In this document: positions 1-6,297 of the stretch, piece by piece
How the letters are laid out: each line of letters opens with the position of its first letter
Numbering within the stretch: position 1 is the stretch's first letter
DNA from: Xanthobacteraceae bacterium
GTDB taxonomy: Bacteria > Pseudomonadota > Alphaproteobacteria > Rhizobiales > Xanthobacteraceae
Assembly (NCBI GenBank): GCA_030037185.1
Contig: JASHRR010000325.1
Coordinates: 1 to 8,793 of the forward strand
Direction: 5' to 3'
Length of the DNA stretch: 8,793 bases
Notes under the pieces: generated by a model
The model's input: the letters and a program-made list of their open reading frames with translations, nothing else
Database searches by the model: none
Told to the model about the DNA's origin: nothing
Made by a program: the position numbers and the translations under genes

Positions 1-109
1 TGCCGACCGCGGCGGCGACCACCGCAAAGCCGCTGATCGCGATGAACGCCAGCAGCAGCCGGGCGCGCAGGCCGTAGCCGGCTCTTACGGGTTTTGATGC
101 TTTCGCCAC
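1..109 (-). CDS. N-terminus of membrane protein, probable sensor histidine kinase (partial)
   Basis: Only the first 36 codons lie in the window; the rest runs off the left edge. I chose a GTG start at 109 because AGGGGG lies four bases upstream of it. The peptide begins MAKASKPVRAG, continues with a basic GLRAR stretch, and then enters a hydrophobic helix (LLLAFIAISGFAVVAAAVG, about residues 18-36). A short basic cytoplasmic leader followed by a first transmembrane helix is the usual beginning of a membrane sensor kinase. Kinases of this kind often sit beside TAXI solute receptors in Bradyrhizobium-like genomes, as here. No kinase motif is visible, so the function is inferred from the N-terminal style and the neighbour. 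A transporter or methyl-accepting protein could begin the same way. Confidence 0.5.
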   Translation of the reverse strand, partial: MAKASKPVRAGYGLRARLLLAFIAISGFAVVAAAVG

Positions 110-239
110 CGTTCCCCCTGCCTGGTCGCAATGATCGCGCCTTGTCCCACACGAGCAGGGCCCGCGATGACGCCCGGAACTAATCCTGTTCGCACCATTC
201 CATCCTCCAGAACCGATGATAATTTCGCGCGACCGGCAA

Positions 240-338
240 TCAATTTGTGAAATCCTGTGTCGCCATGCGGACGCCAGCCTCGCGGTAATAGCGGACCACA
301 CCGGGGTGGCATGCACGGCATTTGGCGCGATGGAGCAA
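240..338 (-). pseudogene. 3' tail remnant of a second TAXI solute-receptor gene
   Basis: Directly after the TAXI stop codon, the same frame stays open for 32 codons to another TGA at 240-242. It encodes HPGVVRYYREAGVRMATQDF followed by TN and the stop. The intact neighbour ends with HPGAVRYYREIGIGIPKSLV followed by PTN and the stop. The two HPG codons lie 102 bp apart, and the tails align with a single-residue gap. Upstream of HPG the resemblance fades (KCRAC against FLPF). The best reading is that a tandem paralogue once lay between the intact gene and the kinase, and that a deletion left only its last 25-30 codons. A diverged partial tandem duplication is the alternative. There is no start codon or ribosome binding site, so it is not a gene now. 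Confidence 0.72.
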
Positions 339-1313
339 TCAATTCGTAGGAACGAGCGATTTCGGAATGCCGATCCCGATCTCGCGATAGTAGCGGACCG
401 CGCCTGGATGGAACGGCAGGAACGTATTTTTCACCACATTCTGCGGGATGGTATCGCGTGCCGTAGAACTGGCCTTCACAAGGCGCGGCTGGTTCTCGAA
501 AACGGCTTTGACCAATCGGTAGACCAGATCGTCGGGCAAATCGACTCGTCCAACCGTAAAATTGTACATCCCAATGGTGACATAGTCCTTTTCCAGACTG
601 CGGTAGGTTCCGGCCGCTATCGTCGAGGGGGTGAACTCCGGCATCGCCTTACGGACAACTGCAATCTGTTCGGGAGACAAACTGATGAAGTTGATCGGCT
701 CCACCGCTTCGGCCTTCTGGATCACCGGCATGGGTGCTCCAGTCAGGGTCAAGAAAGCGTCATGGCGACCATCCAAAAGCTCGGCGGTCATCGCGTCGAA
801 CGATGCGTAGCTGAATTGGGCTGGAATCCCGAGAACCTTCAAAATTGGCGGAATGTACGTACCACCAGTGCCCGCACGCGGGCCAACGCCGAAGCGCTTT
901 TTGTCGAGCTGAGCGAGGGTGGTTATGCCGGAGCGGCGCAAGACCACGGCTTGAAATGGCGTATCGTACATTGGAAAGAGCGCACGCATGTTCTGGAAGG
1001 TCTTCCCGCCCGTCCAATCGCCGGTGCCGTTCCAGCCGGCCAGACCGACCCCCATTGTAATCATGCCAAGCTGCGCGACGCCGCTATCGATGAGCTTGAT
1101 GTTGTGGACCGGACCTTGGGTCGGCAAAGGGTTAACGGTAATGCCGAGCTTTTCGGTGAGAATCTTCGCGAGTTCTTCGCCGTAAGGAAGGTACACACCC
1201 CCCGGCGAGGCCGTTCCGATAGTCAGCGTTTGGGGCCAAGGATTTGCTGCCTGGATGGCAGTCGACGTTCCGATGGGGAGCAGAAACCAAATCAAAGCCA
1301 AGAGTGGGCGCAT
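339..1313 (-). CDS. TAXI-family TRAP transporter solute-binding protein
   Basis: The protein has 324 residues, a normal length for a periplasmic TAXI receptor, the binding component that hands a small organic solute to a TRAP membrane pair or acts as a sensor partner. Residues 1-22 form a signal peptide (MRPLLALIWFLLPIGTSTAI, then QA) with probable cleavage after AIQA. The mature protein opens with TIGTASPGGVYLPYGEELAK, the characteristic TAXI beginning (the family norm is close to TGSPGGTYYPLG). Further family-like segments are VGPRAGTGGTYIPPILKVLG in the middle and HPGAVRYYREIGIGIP at the C-terminus. The ATG at 1313 is preceded by AGGGAGGA with good spacing. No TRAP membrane subunit is in the window; the next gene downstream looks like a sensor kinase, so a role in ligand sensing is possible. 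The ligand cannot be told from sequence. The gene looks intact. Confidence 0.93.
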   Translation of the reverse strand: MRPLLALIWFLLPIGTSTAIQAANPWPQTLTIGTASPGGVYLPYGEELAKILTEKLGITVNPLPTQGPVHNIKLIDSGVAQLGMITMGVGLAGWNGTGDWTGGKTFQNMRALFPMYDTPFQAVVLRRSGITTLAQLDKKRFGVGPRAGTGGTYIPPILKVLGIPAQFSYASFDAMTAELLDGRHDAFLTLTGAPMPVIQKAEAVEPINFISLSPEQIAVVRKAMPEFTPSTIAAGTYRSLEKDYVTIGMYNFTVGRVDLPDDLVYRLVKAVFENQPRLVKASSTARDTIPQNVVKNTFLPFHPGAVRYYREIGIGIPKSLVPTN

Positions 1314-1341
1314 AGCATAGTTCCTCCCTTCGCTTATCTTA

Positions 1342-1362
1342 TCCGCTATCCACGATAGCGGA
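1342..1362. promoter_or_regulatory. 21-bp perfect palindrome upstream of the TAXI gene (operator or leader hairpin)
   Basis: The arms TCCGCTATC (1342-1350) and GATAGCGGA (1354-1362) are perfectly complementary and separated by CAC. The centre lies about 40 bp upstream of the TAXI ATG and close to its ribosome binding site. The position suits an operator for a dimeric regulator, or a hairpin in the leader of the transcript. There is no T-tract, so a terminator is unlikely. The binding protein is unknown. Confidence 0.5.
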
Positions 1363-1490
1363 CATTACCACGCGCGACCAAAACGTGTCATCTGCTTTGT
1401 ACCTGAGTTCTGTGGCTTTCTTGCTTAGATGCTAACCTCCTCAACACTTGATCGAACGGCCGGCAGTGTGCGGAAGCAAAAAGTACGCCT

Positions 1491-1531
1491 CTGTGGAGGC
1501 GTTCACATTCGGGTGTCGTATTTCAATTGGC
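1491..1531 (+). repeat. Direct repeat, copy 1 (about 41 bp)
   Basis: The segment from CTGTGGAGGCGTTCACATTC to AATTGGC recurs at 1694-1735 in the same orientation, about 203 bp away. The first 22 bases differ at only three positions, and both copies end in AATTGGC. It lies at the edge of the decayed small-protein copy. It is probably a by-product of local duplication. Confidence 0.6.
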
Positions 1532-1574
1532 GACTGGCCGAATTGGAGTTCTGCTGCTTCGTTGCAGCCAACAT
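1503..1574 (-). pseudogene. Decayed copy of the small secreted protein gene at 7722-7910
   Basis: Read on the minus strand, ATG at 1574 is preceded by GGAGA and gives MLAATKQQNSNSASRQLKYD, then TRM and a stop. The intact relative at 7722-7910 reads VLAATKQQSFQPTHDVYDAR, then GM. The shared LAATKQQ and YDxR(G)M place the two in register. The remnant lacks residues 2-19 of the relative, which is the hydrophobic core of the signal peptide, and stops before YVGSDPDANVR. The leader region also aligns: CTCCGGCTTGAGTTTGTCG here against CTCCCTGATTGAGTTTGTCG at 7919. It is therefore a non-functional copy with an internal deletion and a lost C-terminus. Confidence 0.7.
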
Positions 1575-1693
1575 CGTGGTCTCCGGCTTGAGTTTGTCGT
1601 TCCCACCTGCATCATCCGGCCGCGCCGGTCCGCGGACTCCCGGTTGAGGTTGTCCTCGAGCGCCTGCATTGTGTTGACGCAAATGCGCGGCGT

Positions 1694-1735
1694 CTGTGAA
1701 GACATTCACATTCGGTTAATCGTTTTTGAATTGGC
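1694..1735 (+). repeat. Direct repeat, copy 2 (about 42 bp)
   Basis: This is the partner of 1491-1531. Here it leads into sequence that aligns with the response-regulator upstream region at 7927-8005 (TTTGTCGCTCACACTGTTC against TTTGTCGGTCACACCGTCC). The element therefore brackets the roughly 110-bp insertion that separates the two halves of the decayed module. Confidence 0.6.
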
Positions 1736-2093
1736 CTTTGTCGCTCACACTGTTCAGGCGTACAGCATCATGCCCGGGCGAGGAGCGATGGGTAAATCAG
1801 CCCGATGTATCAGCCGGAAGATCGCAGAAGACCGCCGCGTGGTCGTGAAAGTGCCTGTCTCCCGGTGGCTTTGGTGGTTTGGCCAGCCGCGCGCCGGAAG
1901 GTACTTTGGTCCTGGGAACGAAGTCGGTTGTCGTTGATACAGAGGGAGGTCGGTGACGTGGAAATATTGGGGTCAATGATCACGTGTTGATTTGAGAGGC
2001 CCTGTGCGGTGTTCTCAAGACGTGCGAGGCGAGTGTGCTGGAGGCGTCAAGTTACGACCAGGCGATGCCGGTCATCGCTGGGCATCCGGGCTT
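1736..2093 (+). pseudogene. Decayed 5' part of a LuxR/NarL-type response regulator with its upstream region
   Basis: The stretch aligns with 7927-8305, which holds the upstream region and start of the response regulator at 8158. Landmarks shared in order are GGTAAATCAGCCCGA, GAAAGTGCCTGTCTCCC, GAGGGAGG as ribosome binding site, and GTGGAAATA at 1958 as start. Over the first 63 bases of the coding part I count 53 matches with one gap. The copy has lost one base in the third to fourth codon region (TTGGGGTCAATG against CTGGTGGTCGATG). It also has a TGA in place of the CGA codon for Arg13, and an internal deletion (CGVLKTCEASVLEASS against RGVLKEVKAEATVLDASS). Homology ends at AGHPGL near 2093, so the phospho-acceptor region and HTH are absent. 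It cannot make a regulator. Confidence 0.82.
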
Positions 2094-2187
2094 AACTGCG
2101 ATATCTCGCCGTTGCATGTTGGTGCCGATGCGCGCGGTCATTTTGAGGAGCTCTTGAATTGGCGACTTTTGCTCATGCTCCTTCCCT

Positions 2188-2560
2188 CTACAGTCGCGCC
2201 GAAGTCGCGGCGGGCAGCAACACCGCCGCGGCCGGATCGAGCAGTAGTGCGACCGTAAAGATAAACCACCGCAACAGTCGTCATCGCCCGCACCAAGCAT
2301 AGTTGACGGGACCAGGTCCGCCTCAACCTTCCGGCCCTCGGCATCGAGGGCCGCCCATTCGACTTTGAGCCCGGCCAGGTCTTGGCCTCGCGCCACGCTG
2401 CTCGGCACATGTCTTGCGCTGCTGATCGGCCAGAGCCATCGCAGAGGCCGTGCGACTCTTCGCTGTCGCCTTCTCGATCGCACGATCTATTTGGGTAATG
2501 CGCCTCTCCACGTCATCAACGACGGCCACCTGGACGCCCATCCGGGCATCGATACCCGCT
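2188..2560 (-). pseudogene. Frameshifted coiled-coil/membrane protein of unknown function (C-terminal part)
   Basis: Three consecutive minus-strand frames read as one degraded protein. The first gives VDDVERRITQIDRAIEKATA and SRTASAMALADQQRKT, a charged helical, coiled-coil-like part. The second gives LAGLKVEWAALDAEGRKVEA. The third gives LLRWFIFTVALLLDPAAAVL followed by LPAATSARL and TAG at 2188-2190, a hydrophobic tail with one or two membrane helices ending in DPAA. Shifts lie near 2390 and 2300, and a TGA interrupts the third frame. I recognise the pattern of a conserved hypothetical membrane protein of Bradyrhizobium-type genomes, from memory and without a name. No start codon is assignable. 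A small ATG reading frame with GGAAGGAGC upstream begins at 2176 and stops after 12 codons, perhaps the remnant of the next gene. Confidence 0.6.
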
Positions 2561-2615
2561 TTTTGCAGAAGCCGGCGGGGCGTGAGCGCGTGCTCCCGGA
2601 GTTTCATGGAGCATT

Positions 2616-2948
2616 TTGCCGAGCAAGCCGGCGTCAAGGTCTCGTACCTGCAGCATCAAATGGCGCAGATCCCTCCGTCACCATGCAAGGCTTGTTCAAC
2701 TCGAAAGGGCGGCTCAAGGGACTGAACTCCCGCGCGAGGTTCCCAATGCGATCAAGACCGTCAAGCTGGACAAGCAAACAGGGACGGCGGCCGAGATCAT
2801 ATTGGCGGACAAGATCGCCGGCGCCTTCATCCTTCTGCCCGGGATCCTCGGGCCTGATGGGGCCGGAGCCAAGTTCGAGGAATCGAGCGGCATCGGGAGG
2901 CATCTTGCGATCGGACGAATTTGCTTGTTCAGTTTCACAAAGAACTGA
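2616..2948 (+). other. Unidentified coding fragment
   Basis: An open plus-strand frame covers this stretch. The part from about 2700 on has strongly GC-biased third codon positions and mostly purine first positions, as real genes of such genomes do. The readable part is VPNAIKTVKLDKQTGTAAEI, then ILADKIAGAFILLPGILGPD and GAGAKFEES. There is no convincing start or ribosome binding site. The 5' portion (2616-2690) has poorer codon structure and may be unrelated. The EIxLADKIA segment faintly recalls the C-termini of small phage terminase subunits, but that is too weak to name it. It ends just beyond the 3' end of the kinase/BON gene and appears to be a leftover of an older gene. Confidence 0.3.
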
Positions 2949-2971
2949 AACGCTTGCTTTCGCCCCCCGCT

Positions 2972-3913
2972 TCAATGCACCCGACCGCGACTTGGTAGGC
3001 TGATGATGCGATTTTCAATGTTTGCCCGCCCTGCAACCGCATAGGCGATGGCTTCAGCCCGCAAACCGCCGCTGGTGGTGGCACCAGCCAGAGTGATTTT
3101 GCCGTCGACGACCGACACCGAGACTCCCAGCGGGGCAATGCTCACACTGATTTTCTCCGTAAGAGCCGAACTGATCTTTGCCTCCAGCAATTTGTCGGCG
3201 AGCACTGAACGCGTGTAAATGCATTCTCCGAAACGCAAGCCTTCGGCGAGTTCACAAACCGCTTTGACGCAAGCATCGCGCGACAGCCGCTCCGTATTGA
3301 GAACAAGGTGGTAGAGGCGCGAATCCTTTTCCTCGAGGTTGAACAGGGTACGCATTCCGCGGGCGCGGGCAGCATCGAATTTTTCGACCTCCTCGCGCAT
3401 CGCTTTTGCATTGCGGTAGCAGAGCCGCTCCATCATGACGCGCACTCGGAAATCCATCGGCGCGCATACCCGCACGCTGATGACCTGCGGTATACCGCCA
3501 AGCAGTGTGGCAGCGCCCCACCCTTGGACCAGCACGTTGCCGCGGTGAGCAAGGCTGATTATTTCCTCACAGGTGTAGCGCGATAGTCGTCGTCGATTGA
3601 CTTGCCATCGATCCAGCAAAGACGCCGAGCCGTCTACATGGCGCCGCACCAATTCCTCTGCAACTCCCAAACGCCGGGCGACCTTGTCTGCCACGATTTC
3701 CGAATGGACGTTTTCTAGCCCTAATTTCTCGGCGATACCTGCTGCCACCTCTGTGCCAAGAGATCCGATTTCACTTGTCACCGCGATTACGATCACGGGC
3801 CGTGTCTCTTCACATCCTGTCGGAGCGTTTCCTATCCGATGAGGAATGTGACTACCGTCGCGCAGCGCTGCCCAATGTATGTCGCGGGTCGAGATGTTCG
3901 ATAACGAGGTCAT
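2972..3913 (-). CDS. Cytidylate-kinase-like protein with C-terminal BON domain
   Basis: The protein has 313 residues from the ATG at 3913, which has AAGGGG at good spacing; the ATG at 3919 lies too close to that site. Residues about 39-225 match the cytidylate-kinase-like (Cytidylate_kin2) family: a beta strand PVIVIAVTSEIG, a P-loop-like EIGSLGTEVA (48-57), then NVHSEIVADKVARRLGV and a helical region rich in Arg (RVRVMMERLCYRNAKAMREE) resembling the lid. The family norm is GSGGxE, so the loop here has Leu52 for a Gly. Residues about 240-305 form a BON-type domain (VSVVDGKITLAGATTSGG, then AYAVAGRANIENRIISLPS), which usually binds membranes or ligands. Cytosolic location is likely, as no signal peptide is seen. 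True CMP kinase activity is not certain; members of this branch are mostly uncharacterised. It looks intact and is flanked by debris on both sides. Confidence 0.85.
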   Translation of the reverse strand: MTSLSNISTRDIHWAALRDGSHIPHRIGNAPTGCEETRPVIVIAVTSEIGSLGTEVAAGIAEKLGLENVHSEIVADKVARRLGVAEELVRRHVDGSASLLDRWQVNRRRLSRYTCEEIISLAHRGNVLVQGWGAATLLGGIPQVISVRVCAPMDFRVRVMMERLCYRNAKAMREEVEKFDAARARGMRTLFNLEEKDSRLYHLVLNTERLSRDACVKAVCELAEGLRFGECIYTRSVLADKLLEAKISSALTEKISVSIAPLGVSVSVVDGKITLAGATTSGGLRAEAIAYAVAGRANIENRIISLPSRGRVH

Positions 3914-3930
3914 GATCATTTCCCCTTGAT

Positions 3931-3952
3931 CGGATGAGCGTGTTCTCATCCG
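3931..3952 (-). promoter_or_regulatory. Leader hairpin or operator upstream of the kinase/BON gene
   Basis: CGGATGAG (3931-3938) and CTCATCCG (3945-3952) form a perfect 8-bp inverted repeat around a 6-base loop. On the minus-strand transcript it ends about five bases before the AAGGGG ribosome binding site. It could be an operator or a leader hairpin that affects translation. A second inverted repeat, TGATC-N8-GATCA (3957-3974), lies next to it. Confidence 0.45.
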
Positions 3953-3974
3953 TCGGTGATCGTGTGCCTGATCA

Positions 3975-4337
3975 TCTCCGCGGCCCGCGAGGCCGTAAAT
4001 CAGTCAGCCGTATCAATACCTCCACCAGCGCCGATGCCAGCTTGCGAATAAAAATTGTTGTCCGCCAGGTGATTATACTGACGCTGCGGGTGACACACCG
4101 ATATGGTACTTGTGACCCAGGACCAAGCGATTGTGCCAAGCGGCAGGGCGCGAACCTCACATCACGCTTTACGGCCTGTTCCGTCAGGCTGACACCGGTG
4201 CCGATGCGACCTGGCCTCGGCCTGGCGATCGTGGTCGGAACCCGGTCAAAGCACCGGGCTTGCTCTCTCTCTACTAGATTCTTGCCCAGCGGATCTTTAA
4301 CTAAAGGACTCCAACTCCAACAAGGGCAGCCCCTGCG
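3975..4337. other. Stretch without a recognisable gene
   Basis: Between the kinase/BON leader and the next remnant I see no gene, RNA or clear repeat. Open frames cross it on the plus strand, but their products (for example VRLTPVPMRPGLGLAIVVGT) resemble nothing I can name and lack ribosome binding sites. It must hold the promoter of the kinase/BON gene on the minus strand, but I cannot place sigma-factor boxes with confidence. Confidence 0.5.
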
Positions 4338-5108
4338 TCAAGCGGCGGCGAGCACATCGAGAGATCCCTGCATCGGCACGATGATGGGCCGCCTCGAGCC
4401 GGCTATCTGGTCAGCGTCGGGCGTCGGGTTGGTGGTGGAAGCGGCTGTTCGCGAGGGGACCGCAAAGGCGCTTATGAAAGAAGAGGAACAGGAGAGCAGA
4501 CGCCCTTTGTCGTGAGGCGGTGGGTATAGCATGGTCCGTCCGGCTCCAGCAGGCCGTGTCCTTTGAGCTTGCGCAGATGTGGCGCCGCCGGTTCAGGCGA
4601 TAGCGCTTCTCTGAGAGCCCGAAGGTGGTGAGCACGACCTCATGGATCTCCTTAGCCGTCCAGCTGTCAACGTGCGTGCCGCCGTGCAAGAGGACCTCCA
4701 TCAGCGTGATGAGGAGGGTCTCCTGGATGTTGATACCGGGATAGCGCACCGAACCGAGGCTAATCGGTAGGGCGATCGCTGCAGCCAGGCTGAAGGTCTC
4801 CTGATCGAGCCTCTCGCGGATCATGGCAGGGCTCAGTTTGTCGGCGGCCGCCTGCAGGGCCTCGACATTCTCGCCAGCCAGAAAGGCGTTGTCGTTCTTG
4901 CGAAAGGCGATGTTTGCACGATTTGAGCTCCTGCCGATGAAACCCATTGAGCAATAGGTCGTCTGGAAGGGGAAGAATGTTGCCACGCGCGTGAAGACCG
5001 GCCCGCGAATTGCGTGAAGCGGCTCTTCTGGCTGGCCAAGATGCGGTGATTGGGATCCTTGGTCGGGAACTTCGGCACGGTCACCCGAAAGGATGGACCC
5101 TGTTCCAT
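4338..5108 (-). pseudogene. Conserved hypothetical gene with frameshifts and a large internal deletion
   Basis: Several minus-strand frames join into one degraded protein. ATG at 5108 opens MEQGPSFRVTVPKFPTKDPN, then HRILASQKSRFTQFA. A shift near 5018 leads to FTRVATFFPFQTTYC, then ANIAFRKNDNAFLAG and LQAAADKLSPAMIRERLD. Next come IALPISLGSVRYPGINIQET and WTAKEIHEVVLTTFGLSEK. Further shifts give LRKLKGHGLLEPDGPCYTHR, a winged-helix-like part, then ALLFLFFHKRLCGPLANSRF and HHQPD. SRLEAAHHRADAGI follows, and DVLAAA with TGA at 4338-4340. I recall a conserved rhizobial protein of clearly greater length with this order, in which a long central section separates RERLD from the IALPI part; here they are almost adjacent, so a large deletion is inferred. 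Function is unknown; its winged-helix tail and company of mobile DNA suggest a mobile-element link. It is certainly not translatable as one chain. Confidence 0.68.
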
Positions 5109-5330
5109 GCTCTTGACCGAGCAGGGCGACATCCTGCCCGTAAACCCTATTCGTCCGAAGTAACGATTACATACAAATTTCACCCGCTTTGCCCGTCATG
5201 TCTTCGGAATTCGGCTGCGCTATGTCCATAACGAGCCGAACATTGTGCGACGGCCGAACGGGTGGTCGTTGTCGTTTCCACCTGGATGAGGCAACCGGCC
5301 GCCGCCAAAATCGACATTGTCCGCGAGCCA

Positions 5331-6291
5331 AAGCAAGCGGCACTCCAGCAGAAGGCCAAGCGCGGCGAGTTGATCAACGAGTAGCGATTGGCTATGTACG
5401 CACCGCGAATGATCGGCTCGAGAAGGATCCAGACGAGCGTGCGGCCATCTGGTGTTGACCATGTTGAAGAACCCGGCTTACGCAGGGGCGTACGCCTTTG
5501 ACCGGAGCCGGGCCACGGTGCGACTTGAACACGGTCGCAAACGCATCGTGTGCCAGATGCATCACCGACACGAACAGTGGGCAGTTTTTACTTCCGACCG
5601 CCGCGAGGGCTACATCAGTTGGAATGTCTACCAAAACAACCGCGCATTGATTGCCAACAATACGAATGCGAAAGGAGATACCGTGCGCGGATCGGTCAAG
5701 CGTGGCGGCCCGCGGCTTGCCGGACTTCTGCACTGTGGCCATTGCGACTCGAAGTTGTTGGCGCAGTACCCGGTCCCAGGGCACGCTACCATGCGGTGGC
5801 TACGCTAAGGTAGATCTGAGAGTTGCGTGCGTTTCGGTGGGCTGCAAGCTGATCGTCTGGTCACTGAGCAAATGCTCGAATGCCTAAAGCCGCTAACGGT
5901 TCAAGCATCGCTGCAAACGATCGAGTGCCTGCAGGCTGCCCGGGATGAACGGGCTCATTACAAGGAGCTGGCCCTCCAGCAAGCACACCACGAAGTGATG
6001 CATGCGCGGCGTCAGTACGATGCGGTGGATCGCTCACGACGAGTTCTTCTTCAATCTGCGCTTGGAGCTTCAGCGCTTTATTCCAGCGACGCTCGAGCTC
6101 CGTAGCAACGAGGGTACGGCGCCAACAGGGCGATCCGCTCAGTCACGCGGCGAGAGGGGAGCGGCTGGCACTGGGTCATGGTGTGCGCAGCTGTGGGATC
6201 ACCCCGAAACCCCGCCGGAGTTCAACAAGCGCATCCTGCGTACGGTCTTGAAGGAAGTCATGGCCAGCTCCGCCGGCGACACGATCCGCTC
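5331..6291 (+). pseudogene. Degraded large serine recombinase (recombinase, zinc-ribbon and C-terminal parts)
   Basis: Plus-strand fragments follow the order of a large serine recombinase without its N-terminal catalytic resolvase domain. They are: KQAALQQKAKRGELINE and a TAG at 5382; after a one-base shift VAIGYVRTANDRLEKDPDER; after a deletion MLKNPAYAGAYAFDRSRATV to AGLLHCGHCDSKLL (5461-5811), with the zinc-ribbon CxxC; then a shift to VRFGGLQADRLVTEQML and HARRQYDAVD (5827-6030). A segment lying in reverse orientation follows (6034-6129), and finally LWDHPETPPEFNKRILRTVL, KEV and GDTIR (to about 6290). The RYHC cysteine after the zinc ribbon is altered (RYHAVAT). These enzymes excise or integrate mobile DNA; this one is dead. 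It meets the truncated protease tail to tail at its 3' end. Confidence 0.88.
6027..6136. other. Micro-inversion inside the recombinase remnant
   Basis: GGATCGC (6027-6033) and GCGATCC (6130-6136) are perfect 7-bp inverted repeats. The 96 bp between them make sense only on the minus strand, where they read RRTLVATELERRWNKALKLQ, then AQIEEELVVS, the piece expected at this point of a serine recombinase. Flipped back, the right junction reads IEEELVVSDPLSHAARGERL in one frame with the plus-strand sequence beyond 6136. The left junction needs one extra base to stay in frame. Confidence 0.82.
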
Positions 6292-6297
6292 CGTGAA

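Noticed and set aside
216..1358. Long plus-strand open frame (380 codons) over the TAXI gene.
   Set aside because: It lies antisense to a clear TAXI receptor with signal peptide and ribosome site, and its protein is arginine-rich and unlike any family. It is a shadow of high-GC coding sequence.
4188..4225. GLGLAI-like peptide on the plus strand suggesting a histidine kinase ATP-binding end.
   Set aside because: No other kinase motifs (HisKA, N box, G1) occur in any frame nearby, so the resemblance is probably chance.
5109..5330. Possible coding remnant upstream of the recombinase (RLRYVHNEPNIVRRPNG on plus).
   Set aside because: The stretch is short, interrupted by stops and has no family I can name. 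It is too weak to list as a gene.
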